DNA of 64,000 nucleotides from Sarcocystis neurona (lineage: Eukaryota > Apicomplexa > Conoidasida > Eucoccidiorida > Sarcocystidae): the NCBI GenBank assembly GCA_000727475.1, contig KL647324.1, forward strand, positions 755,267 to 819,266. Reading direction: 5' to 3'. Shown here one piece after another: positions 55,001 through 64,000 of this stretch. The notes beneath the pieces were generated by a model. That model saw only the letters and a list, made by a program, of their open reading frames with translations. It did not search any database and was not told where the DNA came from. Made by a program: the position numbers and the translations under genes. The stretch's first letter is position 1. Every line of letters begins with the position of its first letter.

Positions 55001-57546
55001 GCAGCTGTTGCTTCTTCTTCTGTCCTTGCTCTCTTGGGAATCTGCGCTTCACAACAGCTGCGATTCCTTTTTCTCCGTTCACGCCGCTGCTGCTGCTGCT
55101 GGGCTGTCAGTGATAATATATCCAGCAGCTGCAGTGTTGTTATCACCACTCGACCACGATTTTTCTGCGACGCTGCCGCTGCGCCGACTGCGACGTACGC
55201 CGATGTTGCTGCTGCCACGTCTGCTGCGGCTCTCAGCCCTCTGCTACTGCTGCTCGCTGCTTCCGCTGCTGCTGCTGCTGCTGCGTCGCCTCCGCTTCGG
55301 CTCACACTACTGCCGCACGGGTGGTACACGTCCTGCTGCCGTTCCTGCCGCCGCTGCGCTACGCCCGCCCCTCCCTGCTAACAACTGCCGCTGCTTCTTC
55401 ATCAGCTTCAGCTGCTCGACAGACCCTCTGCAAGACGCGAGAAGCGGAGCGTGCGCCCCCGCCACGACGGCCACTGCTGTCTGAGAAACTCTACATGAAC
55501 AAAACTGTACATGTATGAATATACACAGATAGACATATATATACATATGTGTAGCGAGAGAGATGGATACGAATGTACACACGGATAAATATACGTGTAC
55601 ACTTACAAAGATACATTATATGTGTACGTACGCACAGATACGAATACAGACAGAGAGATATGGAAATACGTAAACATGAATATATATACATACGATTATA
55701 ATATACGTATATATGTAAATGTGAATAAATTAGCAACTCTACTGCAGAAAAGCCTCTGTTGTTGCTGCGCTGTCCATCTCTCAGGCCTGCTGCGTGGCCA
55801 GCCCTTCGCTCTCCCGTATTTCTGTATTTACGCTGCAGACGCTTCTACGTGTTCTGCTGCAGCGCAGCACCAGTGGCGCCCGCCTGAGACGCGCGCTTTT
55901 GCTGCCGTTGCTTCTGGTGCTCTTTCTTCTGCTCCTGCAACCGGCGTTGCTTGATTTGCTGCTGTTGCTGCTTTGGCTTTCTAATAGCCGGCCCCCCTCT
56001 TTCGTCTGCTGCTGCTCGCGCTACTTTTCCCTTCTCTTCTACTCGCTCTGAGGCTTCTCTTCTGCCTTTCTTGCTGCTCCTCCTTCGATCGCTGCTCCTT
56101 CTCTCGCTGGTGCTGTTCTGCACAGGACAAGTGGCCCCGCCTCTGTACCTGTGCGTCCTCCGTACAAAGATATATGCCATCTCGCAGTTTGCAAAATTTA
56201 CGCCTGAAACGCGGAGACATCCACAGCAGTATCTGCATGTATATATACACATATGTATACATATGCATATGTATGTACACACACACACACACACATGTAC
56301 ATATACAGATGTATCCATACACATATATTTCCATCTATATATACGTTACAGACGTGTGGATGTGTGGGTGCGTATTATCATATATTGCGGAGTCCTTGAG
56401 TGTGTGTATGTAAAGAATTATATACGCTCCTCCACGCATCGTTGCAAGTGCGCATATACCTTTCTGTACAGCTTTAGAAGCGTATGTGCTCCCCCAACTC
56501 TATACACGTACATGTGTCCCACATGCACAACAGTCTCCACATACATATATATATATATGAAGTATATATATATATGAAGATATGGTGCAAGATAGGGAGA
56601 TAGTTTTGCTTTTATATGAGTGTGAGTAAACGACGGGACACTTGGCAGCACATCCTCTGCTCTCTGCCACAGCGTCTCCTTCCTCGCTCTGACGTGCGTT
56701 TCCACACGCATGCGTGTATATATATATGTATATATATATGTATATATATACATATATACACACATATATACACGTATATGCATATATATATATATATAAT
56801 GTCTCCGTGCAAGTCAAACAGCGGTCTATACACATTTATACATACACACACGCATGCAGGTATACATAGCAACTCGAATGCGTATGTATATGTATTATAT
56901 GTATATATATGTGCATGTATGTTCGTCTGCATATACATTCATATACATGTATAACCCTGGACTAGATTGCACGCACCTCTATTCTCCTCAACAGCATGTA
57001 TTGCATTCTCTCTCTATACACGAGTAGCAGCTTAGGATTACTAAGCTGCCTATATAATACACCCGCATATATATATATATATATATACATATGACAGGCT
57101 ACACGCGCGTTGAACAACGCATCTTCAAAGTATACTTAACTACATTGGACGTCATTTGTGAGCTCCTTGTATGGTACACCCACACATATATATATATATA
57201 CATACACATGTGATAGGCTACCAGTGTATTGAACAACGCACTTTCAAAGTCTGTTTACCTCTGCAAGCGTACTACGTATGTATGCACTTCTCCACCTGCG
57301 GGCGCATAATACGTCCTCATGTACATATACGCATATATATATATATATATGTATACATATATGTACGAATGTATTGTATACGTGTATGAAGATGTGGCTG
57401 AGCCGTCGGCAGCGAACTTACACAGTAAGTTCTTACAAGGGACAACTGTATACATGCACATATATATATATATATTTCTTATATGTATTTACATGTATAT
57501 ATTTGTTTACATATATAGAGGACTGTTTATATAGGTACGCACGTAC
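55001..57546. other. Region with weak exon candidates on both strands
   Basis: Plus: 56129-56221 after a 250-base CT/CTG tract and ttctgcacag (PPLYLCVLRTKIYAISQFAK). Minus: the same bases can be read as an Arg/Lys/Gln-rich exon. CTG-rich plus-strand tracts lie at 55085-55300 and 55790-56128. TA/TATG microsatellites fill 55510-55730, 56235-56340, 56540-56580 and 56715-56960. The C-terminal half of the UBX gene should lie here on the minus strand but was not recognised. Confidence 0.3.
57056..57290. repeat. Tandem duplication, unit about 115-120 bp, diverged
   Basis: Both copies have acaccc, then a TA run, then acatRtgaYaggctac, and share ttgaacaacgca followed by ttcaaagt. Copy 1 runs from about 57056, copy 2 from about 57171. 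Confidence 0.75.
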
Positions 57547-57650
57547 TTGGGAGCCGTTTGTATGAGAGCCGACCCCGTGACGGCCCCTGTTGTCAATTCT
57601 GATGCACCGGGCTGCTGCATCGCCTCGTACTCCGACCAGCGGAACACGTC
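57547..57650 (-). CDS. UBX gene exon: alpha1 of UBX
   Basis: 104 nt, preceded on the minus strand by a CTG-rich tract ending gctgctgcag. Phase 0 in, two bases out, donor GTACGT. Reads DVFRWSEYEAMQQPGASEL. The plus strand is also open here (Ser/Asn-rich after 57650), but the UBX match favours minus. Confidence 0.65.
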
Positions 57651-60600
57651 CTGCAGCAGCAACAGCAACAGCAGTAGCAGCACCAGTGGCAGTAGAGGCA
57701 GTACTGGCAGTAACAGCGACGGGAGTAGCGGCAACGGCAGCAGCAACGGGGCAGACAACTACTGAGTCGGAGAAAAGGAGCACTGCGGTGAAAAATTAAA
57801 CGCAGCAGCAGCAGCAGCCAGATATGAGACCGCAGCCGCAGCAGCATTCCGCCGGCCACAGCGGCACCGCCAGCACCGTATTACCCTCAGCAGCCGCACC
57901 ATCACCAACACCAGCAGCACCACAACGTTCTCCGCCTAATCTCACTACAAGCACTCACAGATATCTATATCTCTATTAACTGACATATATATATATATCT
58001 GTGTATACAGACACACATATATATATCTGCATGTACATAGGTAAATATAGGAAGACAGAGAGATACATATCTATGTCTACACATGTGCGCATCTATGTAT
58101 ATATATACACATATGCAGATATATATATATATTTATATATATATACACCGTATGGATCTGTTTACATGCAACAAAATATACGCACACATATATCTGTATG
58201 TCTACATATATATATATATGTATACGTAAAGGTACATAGATAGATATTTATATCTGTATACTTATAGAGATATGTGTATATAATATATATATATTTTATA
58301 ATAATTATTTATATATGTGCTTCTATATATCCATACATATATATCAGTGTAGCTCTATATTCCTATATATAACTAGATATCTATGTCTTTATATGCATAA
58401 ATATGTGTGTATATATATATATTTATAACTACGTCCGATATTTATTACCATCCACATATGTGTATCTCTACGTCTGTACTTGTAGGTATACACATCTGTA
58501 TCCGTATATCTACACATACATATATATATATGTATATATATATATACACGTCAAAGACGTGCCGCCTTAGACAGTTTACAGGTGCGCGTACTTCATGTTG
58601 ATATTCCTGAGCACTTGACAAAAATGCGACTGGTGCCGAAAATAGATTTACGTACACCCGCAGCCACAAACAGCTGCCTCCCTCTCATACATATACATAA
58701 TATATATGTATATATATATGTATATAAAGACGTGTGCGTATGTGTGTATATATGTCCACATATACATAATATATATATATGTATATTTATATGTATATAA
58801 GGATGTGTGCGTATGTGTGTATATATGTCCACTTACAAGTGGAGACGTGAACAGCCACTTGCACGTGAAACTCTACATACACGCCAAGGCACACCTACCC
58901 ACCTACACACACACATATATATACACACATATACATATATATATGCGCATGTGTCCACTTTTTTTGCACGTATGTGTGGTTGTGTGGACACATATGAACA
59001 ACTGCTGGCATACGGGGAAGCGTTGAAAAGACAAAGTGACTCAGCAGAAAAGATCCTGACGAAGAAGAAACTCAACGTTTTCGTTTTCCCTTCCCCAAGA
59101 CCCCTCCACGCACGTCCTCCTCCTACACGAAGTTCTTCGTAGATATCGACCTCCGTCTCCCTCTACATATTATACATACATATGCACACAATATGTATAT
59201 CTACAACCTACACAGAAAGTAGCGAAACACATATGCGTACACACATGGGCACACTCGTGCATTTGCAGCAGCAACTTTTTAGAAAAGACGTGGGAGAGGG
59301 AGGGCACGCGCGCGTATGTGTGCCAGCGTCTGTGCGTCTCCCAGTGGCTCTGGACGTCGAAGTAAATGCCGCTAAAACAAACATCGGCAAGTTGCTGCAG
59401 AAGATCACCACACAAGTATACAAGCCACATGCACACGCGCAGCGTGAAAGATCTAAAAAAACTCATTTTCAAGTAAAGCGACGCACTACCTACACAAAGA
59501 TCCTGCACGCACACGCGTATGACCCCGCCTGTCCACGCATGATGCTTTTACACAGTCACTAGTTTATACACATATATAAGACGGTGCTTAGACAAGTACT
59601 TTGTCTACTAACAAATTCACATATGCGTATATCTACACAACTATGGACACCGAGTCGGGCAGAAACTTGTGCCTCTGTACATATATATATATATGTAGAT
59701 AGAGAGAGATTTGTGTGTGTGTGTGTGTGTGTGTATATGTGCATATGTGCGTGTATATATATATATAGATAGATATATATATAGATATACATATATATAT
59801 ATATATATGTTTGTGTGTTTGTATATAGATATAGGCGCGCGTATATCCATGTGGACAGAGAATGTGATACGCACGATAACGGTGTCTCGACAGTAGTCCT
59901 TACAATTCTGGTTTGTATATACCTAATATATATATTTATATATATGAAGAGAGAGATAGATAGTTCTAAATGAGTGAGACAATCGAGGACCTGGTCGTAG
60001 CAGTACAAAGCATGTATGTATATGTAGAGTGAAACAAATTGGCAAGTACGCACACATTTCTATGCATACATACACATGAGTATACACAGATAAAGGCGTA
60101 TACGTCCACGCATATATATCTGTAGGGACAGGTGTCTGTACATACATATAAGTGTATATAAATAGAGAGAGAGGTGCACATATATGTATATATATCTATA
60201 TATCGACAGACGTACGTACACACACATGTATACATACATAAATACATACGTGCAGAGAGAATCTGGGAGTGGCATATGTTTTGCGAACCACAGTGGTATT
60301 TGCTCTTCCAAATAGAGAGGTGTACATATACGTATATATCTATATATGGAAAGATAAAAGTATGTATACCCATACATATCTATATAAGTAGATATATACG
60401 GAGGTAGAGAGACAGTTTGGCAGTGGCATATAGTTTTCGTACCATAATAGTATTTGCTCTCCTGAACCGGCGCTTCACTTTCTGTCCATTGCGGAGGCGC
60501 ACTACGACGACGCACACATCTGCTGCATCTTCGGGAGGCTCTGCTGCTGGTGGCTGCATCTCCTGTACAAAAACCCCACACCACTCAGCAACAACAGCAG

Positions 60601-63600
60601 TAGCAGCACCAGCAGTAGCTGCAGCAGCAACAGCAACAGCAGTAGCAGCAGCAGCAACAGCAGTAGCAGCAGCAGCAACAGCAGTGGCAGCAGCAGCAAC
60701 AGCCCTCCGCCAAGGTGAAGCAGCAGCAACGGCAGGAGGCCCCCCATCGCGTGCTGTCACAGCGAGTGAAACGCGGCACGTACAAAGCAGCCGCAGCAGA
60801 TGCAGCAGCGGCAGCAGAGGTCTCGCGAGCAGGAAGAGGCAGCCTTCAAAAGCAGCTGCGGACGGAGTAGCAGTGTCAAGTTGCGTGTTCCCATACCTCT
60901 GCAGACAAGGAGAACAAGCTAAGGCATTACTCGTTAAAGACAAGAAACCACCAGTAGCAGCGTTCACGGCAGCGGGTGGTGGAGCGTCTCATGACAATGT
61001 CGAGGAAGCAGCATGAGAAAGACGAAAACGCACAGCAGCAGCAGCGGCAGCAGCGTGGAGACGCAGCGGCCCCCGCGGGCAGCCAAGAGACGCTGCAGTA
61101 ACTGCAGCAAAACAACAACCAGCAGACAAGTAGCAGCAAGACGCGGCAGAGAAAGAAGAAGCAGCAGCAGCGGAAGCACTCGGATGTGCAAAACTGAAAA
61201 AGAAGAGCCGGTTGCAACAGGGCACAGAGACGCTGCAGTCCGGCAGCAACAGCAGCAGCATCAGTTCGGGGAAGAAGAAGAAGCAGCACTACCGTAATAA
61301 GTCGTAGAACTGCTGCATCGAACACAACTTCGACACTTCTGCTGAATCAACAATATACAAACGTAAGTATATATAAATATATATCTACAAACAAACACAT
61401 ACGTATATATATTATATGAATGCGTGTGGATATCGATGTGCATACAAACTTCCACGTATAGATAATATATACACCTGCTCCATGGGAAGTCTCCACTTAC
61501 ACGCATACAGACATACTCCTACACTTCTACATCTACACACTTTTACATATATATAGAGATTCACTCATATATTCGGTGGAATTTCTTGGAGCTACGCGCA
61601 CATCCGAACTATCTTACAGGTGTGTATATATACGAAGATGATAAGCAAACCCCCACACATGTGTCTGTCAGACGAAAAAATGGAACACCTCCCCTTTGCA
61701 TCTCGTAGGTGGTGTACGGGAACAGAATGCCACGTGCCATAACGTGGGTGCCCATATATATATATATATATATGGACATATATATAGATACATATGTGAA
61801 TATATATATATATATATGCATTGGTGCCTCTATATCTACATGTATAGCTGCCTGTCTATCCATATATTTATATAGTATATATATTTGGAGAAGGCATAGA
61901 AAGATCAAGTATTTAGAAAACTTGTATGTTTACATATATATTTACGTATTTATCATCCACAAGTGCGCGTAGAGAGCGTCTCCATGCACTGGGCTGCAGC
62001 AGTAGAGAAAAAGTGATACGTTGGACAGGAAGACGAGCGAAGCTGAACTTCGTCGACGAGGAGCCGCCCAGAGGAAGACGCACAGAGAAAAGACGGAGTT
62101 ACGTGTTCCCTCGAGGAGGATGGGGACGGGGAAGGGAGACACAAGAAGGCGACGTCGAAGAAAAGGAAGCACGAAAAGCATCCGCAGTGGGACAGCAACA
62201 GATGCGCACATAATATACGAGCCACGAAGAGAAGAGGAAGTCCCGAAACAGAGAGACAGAGAGAGATAAGAGAAGAGGAGGATCCGGCACAGGGGAAAAC
62301 AGAGATGCAGCGGTAGAAGCAGCAGCAGCAGCAGTGGCAGCTGCAGTCGTCAGAGAGGCAGCAGCCGCAGCAGCAGCAACAGTCAGAGAAGCAGCCCAGC
62401 GACGCAACGACGACGCAGCGGAGAATCTGCTCAACACAGAGACGGGCGGCGAGTGAGAGGGTGAGAGAGAACGTAGAAGCCTTTTCTAAAAGAGCCCGTG
62501 GAGACCGAAGTGGACATATGGGCAAGACAAGTAAAGGATTAGTCAGAAGGGAAGGACGGAGAAGATGAAGGGAAGGCGATGGACGGCGGCGGATAAAGGA
62601 AGAGGAGTGAGATGGCACAAACGAGAAGAGAAGCGAGAGGAAAGCGTTGGCAGACGGCAGATACCTGCTTGAACGTTTCTAGAGAGAGACGCAAGGCCTC
62701 CTGCAACTCGGCGTCTTCCTGCAGTCCATTTGTTGCAGCGGCGCCTCCGCCAGCAGCACTGTCGCTGCTGCTGCTGCCCGTGCCCACGTCGAGGCGACTG
62801 CAACGTCCTCACGGGCCCACACAACAGCAACACAAGTCTGAGCAGCAGGCGTCCCTCTCGCAGCAGCAGCAGCAGCCAACCGTCGGGCTTCACAGAAGCA
62901 GCAGCACTACCAGCGGCAGCAGTCGCTGTCGCAGCAACGGCAGCAGCAGCCATCCGTCGGGCTCCGCACACAAGCAGCAGCAGGTGGCCAGCAGCAGCAG
63001 CAGCAGCACGGGAACGCAAAAGGCACTTCATCCCCACGGCAACAACAGCGTCAGTAAGAAACAGCGTCGACGCGCAGCACTATGACGGCAGCAGCAGCGG
63101 CAGCGTCATCCCATTGCGGCAGCAGCAACAGCTGCAGAGCACCAGCGATACCAATCGCAGCAGCAGTACCGCAACACCATCTGCAACACGAGGAAGAATA
63201 CGCAGTACCGCGCAGGATTAGCATACATGTCTCCCGCCTACAAAACTGGCAGGTCCGACAGCAGCAGAGCAACTACTCCAGCGATATTGAAAACGCAGCA
63301 GCGGCAGCAACAGCCCAACAAGCGGTCGCAGCAAGAGCAGCAGAAACGCGGGCCAGAGAGGCAACAAAAGCAGGAACAGCAACACCCAGAGGGGCCGAAG
63401 CAGCAGCAGTACCAGAGCAGCAGCCGCAGAGGCGCGGAAGCAGTAGCAGCAGCAGCAGTACCAGAGCAACAGCCGCAGAGGCGCGGAAGCAGTAGCAGCA
63501 GCCGCAGTAGCACAGCAACAGCCGGAGAGGCGCGAATGCAGCAGCAGTGGCGGCAGTAGTGGCTGCAGCAGTCACTGACCCAGACGCAGTAGCAGCAGCA

Positions 63601-63918
63601 GCAGAAGCAGTGGCAGCTGCAGTAGTCAGGGAGGCGCAGAAGCCGTAGCAGTAGCAACAGTCTGAGAAGCAGCCCAGCGACATTAGCACACCAACAGCAA
63701 CGAGATGCACCAGCAGCAACAGAAGCGGAAGACAGACAACTCCGGAGCAAAGAGAAGGAGAAGCTGGGCGGCAGCTGCAGCTCACAAATAGTAGCAGGGC
63801 AGAAGTCGAGGGGAGAAACAGACGCAGAGACTTACTACCCTCCATCGGTGGGCCACGGACGAGAAGGCGACCTGTCACGTGGCCGCCTCGCCAGAAACGA
63901 CCGCGTCCCTTCTCTCTC
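57547..63918 (-). CDS. UIM-UBX domain protein, probable p97/Cdc48 adaptor (partial)
   Basis: Minus-strand exons in transcript order: 63918-63839, 62797-62665, 61993-61946, 60562-60443, 57650-57547; all joints agree in phase. The second exon holds a ubiquitin-interacting motif (EDAELQEALRLSL). The fourth and fifth together give the first half of a UBX fold: VVVVRLRNGQKVKRRFRRAN (beta1-beta2), then TIM joined to DVFRWSEYEAM (alpha1). The UIM-then-UBX order fits UBXN7-like adaptors that link ubiquitinated substrates to p97. Any UBA/UAS part would be upstream, outside or unrecognised. The rest of the UBX (beta3-beta5) should lie below 57547 and was not found. The 2.8-kb intron 57651-60442 contains plus-strand exon-like pieces. 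Confidence 0.7.
57651..60442. other. Large UBX-gene intron with possible plus-strand exons
   Basis: Mostly TA/TATG microsatellite (57960-58560, 58690-58830, 59670-59830, 59920-60400). Plus-strand pieces: 58582-58651 (VRVLHVDIPEHLTKMRLVPK, after agtttacag, donor GTACAC), joined in phase to 58845 onward (VNSHLHVKLYIHAKAHL); about 58995-59095 (QLLAYGEALKRQSDSAEKIL); about 59315-59415 (ALDVEVNAAKTNIGKLLQKI). These look like later exons of the plus-strand gene 3, but were not chained to it. Confidence 0.4.
60443..60562 (-). CDS. UBX gene exon: beta1-beta2 of UBX
   Basis: 120 nt, 40 codons, phase 0 to 0. Acceptor tgtggggtttttgtacag, donor GTACGA. Begins EMQPPAAEPPEDAADV, the usual acidic lead-in, then the Arg/Lys-rich UBX hairpin. 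Confidence 0.85.
60563..61945 (-). other. UBX-gene intron with CTG tracts
   Basis: On the minus strand it carries GCTG-rich tracts at 60590-60715 and 61010-61300, a TA-rich stretch at 61360-61460 and 61755-61890, and a good acceptor (ctccttgtctgcag) near 60910 leading to YGNTQLDTATPSAAAFEG, whose donor could not be placed. Confidence 0.5.
61946..61993 (-). CDS. UBX gene exon: short linker
   Basis: 48 nt, 16 codons (PSAWRRSLRALVDDKY), phase 0 to 0. Acceptor tttctctactgctgcag, donor GTAAAT. It joins the UIM and UBX exons in frame. Confidence 0.6.
62665..62797 (-). CDS. UBX gene exon: UIM
   Basis: 133 nt: one base plus 44 codons. A Gly/Ser/Ala-rich start, then EDAELQEALRLSLETFKQ, a clear ubiquitin-interacting motif with the conserved Ala and Ser. 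Donor GTATCT. Confidence 0.8.
62798..63838 (-). other. UBX-gene intron, CTG-rich on the minus strand
   Basis: Nearly all GCTG/GCTGCC triplets on the sense (minus) strand, mirrored as CAG on the plus strand. Several diverged copies of a block at about 63405-63530 (plus: a CAG run, then agccgcagaggcgcggaag) form a short tandem repeat of about 58 bp. Plus-strand frames read only Ala/Gln/Ser. Confidence 0.6.
63405..63530. repeat. Tandem repeat of about 58 bp in UBX-gene intron
   Basis: The phrase agccgcagaggcgcggaagc followed by AGTAGCAGCAGC and a gtaccagagcAgcagc-like part occurs about 2.2 times. Confidence 0.65.
63839..63918 (-). CDS. UBX gene, candidate upstream exon
   Basis: 80 nt after tgccttttcctgcag, donor GTAGTA. 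Phase 0 in, two bases out, which fits the UIM exon. Reads EREGTRSFLARRPRDRSPSR. An alternative frame through the same bases exists, so this rests on phase and splice sites. Confidence 0.4.
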
Positions 63919-64000
63919 CTGCAGGAAAAGGCATGCACTTCTCTGTCACTCCAATAGCAGGACGGACAGGCCCACATCTATGAAGACGGTGCGGCAGGTG

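Noticed and set aside
55981..56334. Minus-strand Arg/Lys/Gln-rich frame as the C-terminal exon of the UBX gene
   Set aside because: It does not contain the expected UBX beta3-beta5 pattern, and the plus strand fits an intron tract followed by an exon at 56129.
62730..63560. Plus-strand Gln/Ser/Ala-rich frames near the right end
   Set aside because: They mirror CTG in introns of the minus-strand UBX gene; no ordered islands or start context.

Overview
The window looks like nuclear DNA of an apicomplexan, most likely an Eimeria species. This is inferred from composition and gene structure, not from a database match. Genes are split by many introns, exons are packed with (CAG)n read as Ala, Gln or Ser runs, and introns and spacers carry (TA)n/(TATG)n microsatellites. 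No rRNA, tRNA, CRISPR or bacterial-type feature was seen.

Layout. (1) Bases 1-27419, plus strand: most of a giant PERK/PK4/IF2K-A-type eIF2-alpha kinase. Its 5' end lies outside the window. It runs luminal beta-propeller segments, a very long low-complexity exon, a transmembrane helix near 9213-9281, and then a kinase domain with a roughly 900-residue kinase insert. I could join nearly all exons with matching intron phases; only the junction around 11290-11668 is unresolved. (2) 27928-28915, minus: a possible two-exon small gene. (3) About 29560-35000, plus: stretches that look like protein but switch frame repeatedly, either a decayed gene or element or a gene I could not splice. (4) 35420-46087, plus: a seven-exon Gln-rich coiled-coil protein, phase-consistent over 1,212 codons. 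Coding-like sequence continues past its stop codon to about 46650. (5) About 49572-54632, plus: a multi-exon gene with beta-strand-rich exons and no recognised family. Further possible exons lie up to about 59560. (6) 57547-63918, minus: exons of a UIM-UBX ubiquitin/Cdc48(p97) adaptor. Its largest intron contains possible plus-strand exons of the preceding gene.

Together, genes 1 and 6 fit proteostasis: ER-stress control of translation and ubiquitin-dependent p97 work. They are unlinked loci, not an operon. The strongest general pattern is a strand asymmetry: exons carry CAG on the sense strand, while introns carry CTG on the sense strand just before acceptors.
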